Below, piece by piece: positions 41,809-51,200 of a stretch of DNA of 64,000 nt; positions within the stretch are counted from its first letter, which is position 1, and each line of letters starts with the position of its first letter. The stretch is from DATBLE01 sp963791425 (GTDB taxonomy: Bacteria; Actinomycetota; Thermoleophilia; Gaiellales; Gaiellaceae): NCBI GenBank assembly GCA_963791425.1, contig CAWBSE010000003.1:496001-560000 (forward strand), read 5' to 3'. The position numbers and the translations under genes were made by a program. The notes under the pieces were generated by a model, which did not search any database, was not told the DNA's origin, and worked only from the letters and a program-made list of their open reading frames with translations.

Positions 41809-43974
41809 CCGACCGAACGTCGGCGGCTTGAGGAAGTCCGCGGCGACCCGGGCGTCGAGCCGCGAGCGGTCGTCGAGATCGCCCGCGACCGCCACTGCGC
41901 GGACGCCGAGAAGCAGGGCGACGACGGCGGACGCGCCCCAGGAACCGGCGAAGCCGCGCGAGCGGGCGATGGTGACCGCCTCGTGGGCGCGGTCGAGCCC
42001 GTCCAGGGCGACGACGTCGCCGAGCCCGGCGACCCCGGCCGCGGCCTCCTCCGGGCCGAAGCGCACGGCGACGAAGCGGTCGGGGAGATCGAGGTCGAGC
42101 TCCGGCGGGGACAGCCGCGCGAAGCCGAGCAGCCGTCCGAGGAACCCCCGGTGGTCGTCGGCGAGCACGTCCCGGTGGTCCGCGATCAGCTTCGGCTCGA
42201 GCCGGGGCGCGCCGGCCGGCAGACCCTCCTCCGACGTGACGATGCTCGACCCGATTCCCGCGTACCACGCGGCGGTCTCCGGTCGCGCGACGACGACCAG
42301 CCGATCACGCAGGCCGGAGGCGGTCGACTCGGCCCAGGAGAGAAACGGAAGCCAGTAGAGGAGCTCGCCGACCTCGTCGTCCAGCCATGGGCCTGCGATG
42401 ACGGGCGTGTCGCCCTCCCAGGCGGCCAGCGGCCGCAGGGCGTGACGGAGCTGCCGCGACAGTGACGGCGTCTCGTCGCGCCGCGCGCGGTCGGGCGCCT
42501 CCTCACGGGCGACGCGCCGCCCGGCCATCCTCGCGAACGGGGTCAACGCGAGCCGGGCTGCGCCGCCCAGCGCCGGCCCGCTGTCCGGCGCCGGCGCCGG
42601 CCGGGCGCCGAGCTCCTCGATCGCCTCGACGACGACCGGCGTGGCCGGGACGTCGAGCCCGAGCGGGCGGACGAAGCGGCGCAGGAACCGCTCGTTCAGC
42701 GGCTCGATCCGGCCGTCGAGCGCCGCCTCGAGCTGCGCGGCGTGCTCCTCGAACGTCCGGGCGACGTGGAGGTTGCCGTACTCCTCGGCCTGGAGGTAGT
42801 GGAAGTGAAGCGTCCCCTGCTGGGTCGTCCTGAACTCGTCGGCCAGCAGCGTGAACACCGGCCGGTCGACGATCGCCGCCTCGATCTGGGCGCTCGTGTT
42901 GATCCCGAAGACGGCGGCCGAGTGGTAGATCGAGTCGAAGTAGTGCCGGCGCGACTCCTCGTCGACCGGCTCCTCGCCCTGCCGGGGCCAGATGCTCGCC
43001 CGCGGGTCGCCGAGGTCGATGCCCTTCCACTGCGCCGTGTTCCGCGGGTGCGGCCGCACCAGGATTCCCGCGTCGGCGAGCGAGCCGCCGTGCGCGCGCA
43101 GCGCGTCGATCCAGCGGCCGACGAAGCCCGCCTCGTCGGGAGCGACGAACTTCGCCGAGCAGGCGTACAGGACGAACGGCCGCGCGGGATCGAGTCCGAC
43201 CCTGGTGCAGAACTCCTCCCGGGTCGTGCTCGGCTGCCACGTGAACCAGTGGTCGTAGGCCGGCGCGCCGGTCACCCGGATCCGGCCGGCCGGCAGTCGC
43301 TGCAACTCGACCGCCTCCGCCTTCTGGATCTCGTTCCAGACGAGCACGAGGTCGGTCGCGTCCCGGACGAGGCCCTTGTTCGTCAGGTTGTCCCAGCTGA
43401 ACACGAGGTAGGCGGTGCGGACTCCGAGCCGCTTCGCGGCGCGCACGTAGTCGGCCTGCGGGGAGCCCCATTCGTTCAGGTGGGTGGCGACGAGGACGTC
43501 CGGGGCAAGGTCGGCGACGAACCGCTCGACGTGCTCGGGCGGGGCGACCGTGCGCTCCAGCGCCCGGACGCCCGCGGCGAACGCCGCGACGCCTCTCGGC
43601 CCCGCGTGCGCGGCGAACTCGCCCGCCCGTACCGCGCCCGGCGGCGCCTTGGCCAGGCCGCGCTTGCGCAGGCCGACGGCGTCGTCGTAGCGCGGGTCGA
43701 AGTAGCGCAGACCGTCGGCGGAGAGGCGAAGGTCGTCGGTCAGCCGCGCCCAGCCGGCCGACGAGCCGCGGGCGGCTCCGACCGGCCTGGGCAGCTTGTC
43801 GAACGTCATCCCGGGCAGGTCGTCCGCGATCCGCTGGAGCACGCGGTGCGCGTCGCCGGCCTTCGCCGCGCCGAAGCCGAGGTGCACGTCGTGGCCGCGC
43901 TCGACGAGCAGCCGAAAGACGCCGTGCAGCGAGCGCACGGCGGTCGGATGCCTGAGGATGAACAGCAGCTTCAC
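41722..43974 (-). CDS. S-W-D-N family GT-B-like protein with extra C-terminal domain (P1)
   Basis: This 750-residue protein belongs to a family repeated nine times in the locus. Residues 1-460 look like a GT-B glycosyltransferase: M-K-L-L-F-I-L-R-H-P, then S-W-D-N-L-T-N-K (193-200), V-W-N-E-I-Q, V-T-G-A-P-A-Y-D-H-W-F, V-R-P-H-P (306-310), I-N-T-S-A-Q-I-E-A-A (358-367) and Q-Q-G-T-L-H-F-H-Y-L. A second domain (525-750) has G-P-W-L-D-D-E-V-G-E-L-L-Y-W, shared with P2 and P3 only. I do not recognise the family; relation to capsule/CDP-glycerol transferases is inference. Convergent overlap with HAD gene. Confidence 0.75.
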   Translation of the reverse strand: MKLLFILRHPTAVRSLHGVFRLLVERGHDVHLGFGAAKAGDAHRVLQRIADDLPGMTFDKLPRPVGAARGSSAGWARLTDDLRLSADGLRYFDPRYDDAVGLRKRGLAKAPPGAVRAGEFAAHAGPRGVAAFAAGVRALERTVAPPEHVERFVADLAPDVLVATHLNEWGSPQADYVRAAKRLGVRTAYLVFSWDNLTNKGLVRDATDLVLVWNEIQKAEAVELQRLPAGRIRVTGAPAYDHWFTWQPSTTREEFCTRVGLDPARPFVLYACSAKFVAPDEAGFVGRWIDALRAHGGSLADAGILVRPHPRNTAQWKGIDLGDPRASIWPRQGEEPVDEESRRHYFDSIYHSAAVFGINTSAQIEAAIVDRPVFTLLADEFRTTQQGTLHFHYLQAEEYGNLHVARTFEEHAAQLEAALDGRIEPLNERFLRRFVRPLGLDVPATPVVVEAIEELGARPAPAPDSGPALGGAARLALTPFARMAGRRVAREEAPDRARRDETPSLSRQLRHALRPLAAWEGDTPVIAGPWLDDEVGELLYWLPFLSWAESTASGLRDRLVVVARPETAAWYAGIGSSIVTSEEGLPAGAPRLEPKLIADHRDVLADDHRGFLGRLLGFARLSPPELDLDLPDRFVAVRFGPEEAAAGVAGLGDVVALDGLDRAHEAVTIARSRGFAGSWGASAVVALLLGVRAVAVAGDLDDRSRLDARVAADFLKPPTFGRLRLVELEQLAEPDGLGDLLEYEPGVGGG

Positions 43975-44014
43975 GCGGCGATCAGTGTACGACGCCCCTG
44001 TATGGTTTCTGCCG

Positions 44015-44926
44015 ATGTCGGAGCAGGCCGTCGGAGTGGATCAGGACGACGGCGCCGCACGGAAGGCTGCCCGGAACGGCACCCTTCCCGGGCGCGTCGC
44101 CTTCACCGACGCCCGGCGCGCGGAGTTCGCGGAACGCGACGCCGAGCGGCTGCGACTCGCCGAAGAGCTCGGCTCCGCGAGCGGCCTCGCGATCCCCCAC
44201 GAGCGCGGCTATCTCAGCGTCGGGCCCGAGACGTTCGGCAGCGAGACGGCGGCGATCCTGGAGCACGCGAACGGGCTGATGGACTCGCTTGGCCACGACG
44301 CGCTGTTCGAGCAGGGCGCCAAGGGCGGCTTCATCGCACGCGGCTTCCTGCCCGAGGAGGCGTTCGGGCTCGACTCGCCGTACATGCGCTTCGCGCTCTC
44401 GTCACGCGTCGTATCGCCCATCTCCGCGTACCTCGGGGTCGTGCCGGTGCTCACCGACGTCGACGTCTGGTACTCGGCCCACCACCCGAAGGCGCTGAAG
44501 AGCTCGCAGCTCTGGCACCTCGACCACGCCGACACGACGCAGGTCAAGGTCTGGCTGCACCTCAGCGACATCGACGAGGACTCCGGCCCGCTGACCGGGC
44601 TCGCCGCAGACGCCTCGGAGGCGCTCGCCGAGGAGGTCGGCTACGACTTCGGCGACGGCTACCGGCTCGCGGACGAGAGGGCACCGCAGACCGGTTTGTT
44701 CGAGCTGACCGGCCCCGCCGGAACGGTCGACTTCATCGACACCAGCCGCTGCTTCCACTTCGGCAGCCGGGTGTCGGCGGACGGCGTGCCGCGCCGCGTG
44801 CTCGTCCTGCAGTACCTGACGCCGTACTCGTTCAAGTTCGCGGATCACCGCGACCAGGCGCCGTTCCGCGCGCTCGCGCCCGACGCAGGCAGCGAGCTCG
44901 AGAAGCTCGTTCTCGGCGCGTCCTAG
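44015..44926 (+). CDS. Phytanoyl-CoA dioxygenase-like (2OG/Fe(II)) protein
   Basis: ATG 44015 gives 303 residues. The PhyH-type iron site is W-H-L-D-H-A-D with His168-x-Asp170; the distal His248 is in D-T-S-R-C-F-H-F-G-S-R, followed by Arg260/Arg261 to hold 2-oxoglutarate. This is a different subfamily from the oxygenase at 40265. Members hydroxylate fatty-acyl or sugar-linked substrates. It stands alone on the plus strand between two minus-strand operons and overlaps the end of ST2 by 4 bases. Confidence 0.8.
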   Translation: MSEQAVGVDQDDGAARKAARNGTLPGRVAFTDARRAEFAERDAERLRLAEELGSASGLAIPHERGYLSVGPETFGSETAAILEHANGLMDSLGHDALFEQGAKGGFIARGFLPEEAFGLDSPYMRFALSSRVVSPISAYLGVVPVLTDVDVWYSAHHPKALKSSQLWHLDHADTTQVKVWLHLSDIDEDSGPLTGLAADASEALAEEVGYDFGDGYRLADERAPQTGLFELTGPAGTVDFIDTSRCFHFGSRVSADGVPRRVLVLQYLTPYSFKFADHRDQAPFRALAPDAGSELEKLVLGAS

Positions 44927-45801
44927 AGCGTCCAGCCGTAGCGGGCGAGGTCGATGCCCGTCAGCTCGGCCGTGCGCGTGTTGCTGGCCGCGTAGCGGTC
45001 GCCGACGGCGGCGTTCACCACGGCGCGAAGCGCCTGGTCGTCCGGCGCGTCGCGTTCGAGGGGCGCGGCCGCGACCGCCGGGTTCAGCTCGGAGCGCACC
45101 GTGAAGTTCTTGCGCCGCTGCGCCTCGATCGCGCGCGCCGACGGCGCGGCGTTCTCCCGCGCAGCGAGCGGCAGCTGAGCGACCACGTCGTCGCCGAGCG
45201 GACGGCCGGCGAACTCGCCGATCGCCCGGACGAAGGCGGCCGCGTCGTCCGCGAACTGCTCGAAGGTGAGCGCGAGAACGCGCTCCGGCCCGAGCAGCCG
45301 CTGGTAGCGGCCGAGCAGCCGGTCGTACTCGAAGAAGCGAAAGTCGAACCACGGGACGCGGCGGCTCTTCGACCGCGGCGGGTCGAGGAACTCCTCGACG
45401 GTGGCGGCGCTGCCCGCCCGTACCGACTGCTTGTACGTCGACAGGATCATCGAGCGCTGCTCGCGGATCACCTCCAGCACCCGGCCTTCCGGGAAGACGG
45501 CGGCGATCCGGTCGGCGATCTCCTTCGAGTCGTAGCCGCCCGAGAACGGGTGCCCGACGAGCCGCTCGACCGAGACGACGGGTACCAGGCCCCGCCCGCG
45601 CACAGCGTCGAGCAACGGGTCGATCGCGGCGCGGGTCGCGGCCGCGTCGAAGTCGAGCGGGTCGTCGTCGATCAGCCGCCGTACCGGGTTCCCCGCGTCC
45701 TTGCGGATCCAACCGAGCCCGGTGCCCTCGTTCGCGAACAGGTGCTCCTGGAGCCAGCTCGTCGCCGTCTTGGCGTAGCCGATGTGGACGAGCACCGTCA
45801 C
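44923..45801 (-). CDS. PAPS-dependent sulfotransferase (ST2)
   Basis: This 292-residue protein has H-I-G-Y-A-K-T-A-T-S-W-L-Q as the 5'-phosphosulfate loop near residue 6-18. It also has R-L-V-G-H-P-F-S-G-G-Y-D-S-K-E-I-A-D-R-I, then V-I-R-E-Q-R-S-M-I as the 3'-phosphate site, and ends Y-G-W-T-L. It is a close relative of ST1 and ST4. No signal peptide, so it is cytosolic. The start overlaps the stop of ST3 by 4 bases, so both are likely coexpressed. Confidence 0.85.
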   Translation of the reverse strand: MTVLVHIGYAKTATSWLQEHLFANEGTGLGWIRKDAGNPVRRLIDDDPLDFDAAATRAAIDPLLDAVRGRGLVPVVSVERLVGHPFSGGYDSKEIADRIAAVFPEGRVLEVIREQRSMILSTYKQSVRAGSAATVEEFLDPPRSKSRRVPWFDFRFFEYDRLLGRYQRLLGPERVLALTFEQFADDAAAFVRAIGEFAGRPLGDDVVAQLPLAARENAAPSARAIEAQRRKNFTVRSELNPAVAAAPLERDAPDDQALRAVVNAAVGDRYAASNTRTAELTGIDLARYGWTL

Positions 45802-46775
45802 GCCGGGACGGCCGCCGCGCGCTCGTACAGGTCACCCGCGAGCTGCCGGATCCGCTCGATCGTCTCCGGGTCGAGCCGGTCGCGGTACGCCTCGGTGCGC
45901 TCGCGGACGATGCCGTGGGCCTGCCCGCGCTCGCTCGAGTTTGCCCGCACCGGCCGGCCGTTGAAGGTCGGGACGAGCAGCTCCGGCGACATCGTGATCC
46001 CGATCCGGTCCGCGACCAGCCCCATCGTCGTCTCGGTCTCGAGCACGAGCTGCTCGAACGTCAGCACGAGCACGCGCTCACCCCACTGTTCGCGCGCGTC
46101 GAGCGCCGAGCGGGCCGACGCGGCCCAGAGGCCGATCGCCTCGTCGACGTCGCCGTAGGCGGAGCGGTAGGTGCGCGCCGACTCGTACCAGCCGCCGGGG
46201 TCGCGCACGATCGAGACGATCGTCCCGTCGGGGTACGCCGAGAAGAACCGCTCGGCGTTCCCCGGCTCCAGCGCCAGCCGCGGTGTGAAGCCGGTGACGA
46301 CGCGTTTCGGGCCCGAGTAGAGGTTCTGGTTGTCGAGCCAGGCGTTGAAGTACGAGGTGAAGTAGCAGTCGAGCACGTCGCGCTCGGTCGCCGGCGGCCG
46401 CTCGGCGACGCACCGGTCGAAGACCTGCCGCTGCAACGCCGGCAGGAACAGGAACGGAAAGACCTCGTCGCCGGCGTCCCTCGCCTCCTTCTCCTTCACG
46501 TAGCCCTCGCGGAGGTGCAGCTCGACCGGGCTCTCGTACAGCAGCTCGAACCAGCTGCCGGGATCGGCCAGGTCGATCGGCGGCCACTCCCACTTGCGCG
46601 GGTGGCCGATGTAGATCTCGCTGGGGTGGGCGTGGCACTCGGGGTGCCCGTCGAACAGCTGACTGAGCAGCGTGCCGCCGCTGCGCTGCACCTGTGAGAC
46701 CAGCACGAGCGGCTCGCGGACATGCACCAGGTGATCGAGCCGCACGCGGCAGAGGTCGGCGTACTCGTCCGTCAT
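45798..46775 (-). CDS. Sulfotransferase, different subfamily (ST3)
   Basis: This 325-residue protein carries the sulfotransferase loop L-V-S-Q-V-Q-R-S-G-G-T-L-L-S-Q-L-F near residues 24-40. A later V-S-I-V-R-D-P-G-G-W-Y-E-S segment (near 187) fits the 3'-phosphate site. It lacks the signature blocks shared by ST1/ST2/ST4 and resembles the general Sulfotransfer family, so it may act on another acceptor. It lies between P2 and ST2 in one minus-strand operon, with 12 bases to P2. Confidence 0.78.
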   Translation of the reverse strand: MTDEYADLCRVRLDHLVHVREPLVLVSQVQRSGGTLLSQLFDGHPECHAHPSEIYIGHPRKWEWPPIDLADPGSWFELLYESPVELHLREGYVKEKEARDAGDEVFPFLFLPALQRQVFDRCVAERPPATERDVLDCYFTSYFNAWLDNQNLYSGPKRVVTGFTPRLALEPGNAERFFSAYPDGTIVSIVRDPGGWYESARTYRSAYGDVDEAIGLWAASARSALDAREQWGERVLVLTFEQLVLETETTMGLVADRIGITMSPELLVPTFNGRPVRANSSERGQAHGIVRERTEAYRDRLDPETIERIRQLAGDLYERAAAVPA

Positions 46776-46787
46776 CGCGTGTGAAGT

Positions 46788-49040
46788 CTAGGCCGGAGCC
46801 GGCGCAGGTTCGTGGCGCCCCTGGAGCATCCGCACAATCGCACCGGAGGCGTCAGCCGGCGCCACTGTCTCCAGGGCTCCGAACGGCGCCCGGCCGAGGA
46901 AGTACGAGGCGAGGCGGAGATCGCGATCGGCGCCCGGGTCCTCGGCCTCGCGCAAGGCGACGGCGGGAACGCCGAGCAACGGCGCGAGGAAGGCGTCGAT
47001 CCCGTAGGCGCCGACGAAGCCGTCGGAGCGCGAGATCACCGCCGTCGCCCGCTCACGGTCGAGACCGTCGAGCGGAACCGTCGGCACGTCGAGCTCGGCG
47101 GAGGCGCCGCGAACGGCGACGAACGACGCGGGCAGATCGAGCTCCGCCGCGCCGGCGGGCGGCTTCAGCGGTGCGAACTCGAGCAGCCGGCGCTGGATTC
47201 TCCGGTGCGGGGTGTGGCTCGCCAGCTCCCCGCGCACGCGCTCGACCTCGTCCCAGCCGAGGGTGAGGTACCGGTTGGACTGGACGCCGAGCACCTCCGG
47301 CAGCCGCGCCTTCTCCACCTGCGCCTCGGCATCGATCTGGCGATACCCGAGCCCGTCGTACCACGACGCAGTCGAGGGGCGGCGCAGGATGTAAAAACGG
47401 TTCCCGAGGCCGACGGTCGCGGTCTGCACCCAGCGCAGGTACGGGATCCAGTAGAGCAGCTCGCCGATCTCGTCCCCGAGCCAGGGGCCGAAGACGGCGG
47501 GAGCCCGCGTCGAGTGCCGGGACATGTTCAGCGCCCGCTTGCGCAGATGGTGCTCAGGGTGGCGGCGCTTGTCGGTCGCACGCCTGCGCTCCGTGGCGCG
47601 GTCGGCGGCGGTACGCGCGAACGGGCGCAGCACGAACCGAACCGGCCGCTGCAGCGCAGGGCCGGGATCCGGGGCCGGTGCAGGGTCGCGGCCCAGCTCG
47701 TCGACCGCCGACGCGAGCTGCTCCGACGCGGGAACGTCGAGCCCGAGGGGCCGGACGAACCAGCGGAGGAACCGCTCGTTGCGGCCCTCGTCGTCGCGGC
47801 CGCGAAGCGACTCCTCGAGCTGGGCGGCGTGCTCGTCGAACGTCCGGCCGACGATCAGCTCGCCCGACTCGCCGTCCTCCAGGTAGTGAAAGTGCAGCGT
47901 GCCCTCCTGGGTGAGGCGGAACTCGTCGGCGAGGACGGTGTGCACCGGGCGGCCGACGATCGCGCCCTCGATCTGCGCGGTCGTGTTGATGCCGACCATC
48001 GCCGCCGAGTGATGGATCGAGTCGAAGTAGTTCCGGCGCGACTGCTCGGAGGACGGATCCTCGCCGTGGGCCGGCCAGATGGAGGCCTGGGCGTCGCCGA
48101 GATCGACACCCTCCCACTGGGTCGCGAACAGCGGGTGCGGCCGGATGAGCAGCCCGGCCTCGGCGAGCGCACCGTCCCGGGCACGCAGGTCGGCGATCCA
48201 CCGCCGCACGAACGCGGGCTCGTCGGGAGCGATGAACCCCGACGAGCAGACGTACAACAGGATCGGGCGGTCGGCCCGCAGCCCAACTTCGGTGCAGAAG
48301 TCCTCGCGGGAGCGGCTCGGCCCCCACTCGAACCAGTGGTCGAACGGCTGCGCCCCCGTCACGCGGACCCGCCCGCGCGGGACGCCGTGGAGCTTCTCCG
48401 CCTCGCCGGCCTGCACCTCGTTCCAGACGAAGACGCGATCGGGGACGTCGCGCAGGAGGCCCTTGTTGGTCAGGTTGTCCCAGCTGAGCACGGGGTAGCC
48501 GGTGCGGATGCCGGCCCGCTTGCCGGCCCGCAGCCAGTCGGCCTGGGACGAGCCCAGCTCGATCAGCGGCGTGACGAGCAGGAGGTCGAAGCCTCCGCCC
48601 CGGAGGTACTGCTCGAACGACGGCGGCGGCGGGAGGCAGCGCTCGACCCGCCGGAGCGTCCCGAGCATCGCCGCGACGCCGGGCGGCCCGAAGACGCGCG
48701 CCCAGCCCGCCAGGCGCCTGCCCGCGACGGGCGCATTCCGCTCGGCCCTGGCGCGCAGCTTGCCGGCCGCGCGGTAGCGCGGCTGGAGGTAGCGGAGGTA
48801 GTCGATCGTGTTCCGCAGCTTCCGCGCCAGCGGGCTCCAGTCGGAGTTGCCGCGGCCCGGCGCACGCCCGACCGTGATCGCCTGGAACTCCGCCGTGAGG
48901 CGCTCCAGGTCGTGCTGCGACTCGGCCGTCTTCACGCGCTGGAAGACGACCTCGATCCGGTGGCCGCGCTCGGCCAGGAGCCGCAGCGTCCGGGCGAAAG
49001 GGCCGACCCCGGCGTGGTGGAGGACGAAGAGGATCTTCAC
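46788..49040 (-). CDS. S-W-D-N family GT-B-like protein with extra C-terminal domain (P2)
   Basis: GTG 49040 overlaps the P3 stop (GTGA). The 750-residue protein begins V-K-I-L-F-V-L-H-H-A-G and has S-W-D-N-L-T-N-K-G-L, V-W-N-E-V-Q, V-T-G-A-Q-P-F-D-H-W-F, I-R-P-H-P, I-N-T-T-A-Q-I-E-G-A and T-Q-E-G-T-L-H-F-H-Y-L. The second domain contains G-P-W-L-G-D-E-I-G-E-L-L-Y-W and V-A-V-R. It is a same-length paralogue of P1. Function unknown; the position next to sulfotransferases suggests chain assembly before sulfation, which is inference. Confidence 0.75.
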   Translation of the reverse strand: MKILFVLHHAGVGPFARTLRLLAERGHRIEVVFQRVKTAESQHDLERLTAEFQAITVGRAPGRGNSDWSPLARKLRNTIDYLRYLQPRYRAAGKLRARAERNAPVAGRRLAGWARVFGPPGVAAMLGTLRRVERCLPPPPSFEQYLRGGGFDLLLVTPLIELGSSQADWLRAGKRAGIRTGYPVLSWDNLTNKGLLRDVPDRVFVWNEVQAGEAEKLHGVPRGRVRVTGAQPFDHWFEWGPSRSREDFCTEVGLRADRPILLYVCSSGFIAPDEPAFVRRWIADLRARDGALAEAGLLIRPHPLFATQWEGVDLGDAQASIWPAHGEDPSSEQSRRNYFDSIHHSAAMVGINTTAQIEGAIVGRPVHTVLADEFRLTQEGTLHFHYLEDGESGELIVGRTFDEHAAQLEESLRGRDDEGRNERFLRWFVRPLGLDVPASEQLASAVDELGRDPAPAPDPGPALQRPVRFVLRPFARTAADRATERRRATDKRRHPEHHLRKRALNMSRHSTRAPAVFGPWLGDEIGELLYWIPYLRWVQTATVGLGNRFYILRRPSTASWYDGLGYRQIDAEAQVEKARLPEVLGVQSNRYLTLGWDEVERVRGELASHTPHRRIQRRLLEFAPLKPPAGAAELDLPASFVAVRGASAELDVPTVPLDGLDRERATAVISRSDGFVGAYGIDAFLAPLLGVPAVALREAEDPGADRDLRLASYFLGRAPFGALETVAPADASGAIVRMLQGRHEPAPAPA

Positions 49041-51121
49041 GCGACCCCGGCCGGCGATGCCTCGCGGTCGAGGACCGTGGCGGCCCCGAACGACCCCTGC
49101 GCGAGGCGCTCGAGCAGGCGGAAATCGCCGGCGCTCTGCTCCGGCAGATCGGTGACGGTCGCCGGGAAGCCGAGGAGCACCGCGAGGCACGCGTCGGCGC
49201 CCCAGGCGCCCGTGTAGCTGCCGGAGCGGGCGATCGCGGCGGTCCGCGCCTCGCCGGGGAGGTCGCCGTCGGGAACGGGCAACGGCGCGAAGTCGAGCCG
49301 CCGGTCGTGGAGCCGCGCGAACGGCTGCTGGCCGGCCAGCGCCTCCACCTGCCGCTCGACGAGAGCGGGCTCGAGCAGGACGACGTCGGCGCCGGGATTC
49401 TCGCCGTCCTCGAGCACGAGGATGCGCGCGGCCAGGCCCGAGTACCAGTGGGCGGAGTCGCGCCGGGCGACGACCGCCAGGCGGCCCTTCACTTCCGGCA
49501 CGGCGACCGTCGACCAGCGAAGGAACGGGATCCAGTAGAGGAGCTCGTGGACGGGGTCGCCGAGCCACGGCCCGGCGAGGAGCACCGACCCCGGGCTCGA
49601 GCGGGCGAGTGTGCGCACGGCGAGCTTCAGCTCGTCCTCGGGCTTCGGCTTCTGCCGCGCCTCCTTTTGGCGGCGCCGCTCGGCGGCCGCGTGGTTCGCG
49701 AACGGCCGGAGGGCGAGCCGAACGGCCGGCGCGAGCGCGGGCGCGTGTTGCTCGGGAAGCGGCCCACGGGCGGCGAGCTCCTCGATCGCGTCGGCGGCGC
49801 GCGGCGTCGCCGGCACGTCGAGCCCGAACGGCCGCACGAAGCGGAGCAGGAACCGCTCGTTCAGGTCACCCGGGACGTCGCCGTCCACCGCCCGCTGCAG
49901 CTCCGCGGCGTGCTCCTCGAGCGTCGCGGCGGCATGGAGGTGCCCGAACTCCTCGTCGGCGAGGTAGCGGAAGTGGAGCGTGCCCTGCTGCGTCTCGGCG
50001 AACTCTTCGGCGAGGATCGTGTAGACGGGCCGGCCGACGATCGCCGCCTCGATCTGGGCGCTCGTGTTGATCCCGACGACGGCGTCCGAGTGGTAGATCG
50101 AGTCGAAGTAGTTCTGCCGCGCCTCGCCGGCGAGCGGGAACTCCCCGTCACCCGGCCAGACCGAGACCTGGGGGTCGTCGATCCGGAGCTCGTGGAAGCC
50201 CGAAGCGGCGAGCGGATGCGGGCGGACGAGGAGCCCTGCATCGGCGAGCGAGCCGCCCTGCGCGCGTACCGCCTCCACCCACCGCCGGACGAACGCGGGC
50301 TCGTCGGGGGCGATGAACTCGGACGAGCCGGCGTAGAGCACGATCGGCCGGTTCGGGTCGAGCCCGGCGGCGACGCCGAACTCCTCGCGCGTCAGCCCCG
50401 GCTGCCAGTCGAACCAGTGGTCGTACGCGGGCGCGCCCGTGACAACCACGGACTCGGCCGGAACGCCGTGCAGCTCGACCGCCTCCTGCTTCTGGAGGTC
50501 GTTCCAGACGAGCACCTGGTCGGGCGGCTCGCGAAGCAGGCCCTTGTTGGTCAGGTTGTCCCAGCTCCGGACGGGGAAGCAGACCGGGATGCCGAGCCGC
50601 TTCGCGGCGCGGACGAGGTCGGCCTGGAACGTGCCGAAACCGATCAGCGGCGTGATCATCATCACGTCGGGGCGCTCCTCCGCGAGAAACGCAACCGCCC
50701 GCGGCGGCGGCTCGATGCAGCGCTCGACGCCCTGCAGCGTCCAGCGTGCCGCGGCGGGCGCGCCGGGAATCGGGCGGACGACGCTGCCGAGCCGGCGACC
50801 TGCCGGTGGTGCTTCCGACTCGGCCCGCGCGCGGAGCTTCGGCGCGTCCCGGTAGACCGGCTCGAGATAGCGCAGGTAGTCGATCGTCCGGCGCATCGGC
50901 GCGGCCAGGTCGCTCCACCCGGACTCGCGGACGAACGGGTGGTCGATCAGGGTGATGTTGGGGCTGTCGGCGACGAGCTCCTCCATCTGGGCGCGCGACT
51001 CCGCCGACTTGACGTCGCGGCATGCGATCCGCAGCGTGTGGCCACGCTCGGCCAGCGCCCGGACGACGGGCGCAAGCGTCCGCAGGTTCGCGGTGTTCTT
51101 GATCACGAAGAGAATGGTCAT
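49037..51121 (-). CDS. S-W-D-N family GT-B-like protein with extra C-terminal domain (P3)
   Basis: The ATG at 51121 (M-T-I-L-F-V-I-K) is preferred to a start 120 bases upstream that would overlap P4 and add a non-homologous leader. The 694-residue protein shows S-W-D-N-L-T-N-K-G-L, V-W-N-D-L-Q, V-T-G-A-P-A-Y-D-H-W-F, V-R-P-H-P, I-N-T-S-A-Q-I-E-A-A and Q-Q-G-T-L-H-F-R-Y-L. The C-terminal domain has G-P-W-L-G-D-P-V-H-E-L-L-Y-W. It is the first gene of a minus-strand operon with P2, ST3 and ST2, and is divergent from P4. Confidence 0.75.
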   Translation of the reverse strand: MTILFVIKNTANLRTLAPVVRALAERGHTLRIACRDVKSAESRAQMEELVADSPNITLIDHPFVRESGWSDLAAPMRRTIDYLRYLEPVYRDAPKLRARAESEAPPAGRRLGSVVRPIPGAPAAARWTLQGVERCIEPPPRAVAFLAEERPDVMMITPLIGFGTFQADLVRAAKRLGIPVCFPVRSWDNLTNKGLLREPPDQVLVWNDLQKQEAVELHGVPAESVVVTGAPAYDHWFDWQPGLTREEFGVAAGLDPNRPIVLYAGSSEFIAPDEPAFVRRWVEAVRAQGGSLADAGLLVRPHPLAASGFHELRIDDPQVSVWPGDGEFPLAGEARQNYFDSIYHSDAVVGINTSAQIEAAIVGRPVYTILAEEFAETQQGTLHFRYLADEEFGHLHAAATLEEHAAELQRAVDGDVPGDLNERFLLRFVRPFGLDVPATPRAADAIEELAARGPLPEQHAPALAPAVRLALRPFANHAAAERRRQKEARQKPKPEDELKLAVRTLARSSPGSVLLAGPWLGDPVHELLYWIPFLRWSTVAVPEVKGRLAVVARRDSAHWYSGLAARILVLEDGENPGADVVLLEPALVERQVEALAGQQPFARLHDRRLDFAPLPVPDGDLPGEARTAAIARSGSYTGAWGADACLAVLLGFPATVTDLPEQSAGDFRLLERLAQGSFGAATVLDREASPAGVA

Positions 51122-51200
51122 CGTGCGCGCCCGGCCTTCCGGCAGGCTGCAGGCCGAATCGTAGCCGCCGGACCGGCACGATCCTCTACTCTCAGCGCCG

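Noticed and set aside
42742..46158. Very long open frame on the plus strand (over 1100 codons), and a similar one at 49307-52780
   Set aside because: They run opposite conserved S-W-D-N, sulfotransferase and oxygenase genes; composition is Arg/Ala/Gly-rich and motif-free, as expected for shadow frames in high-GC DNA.
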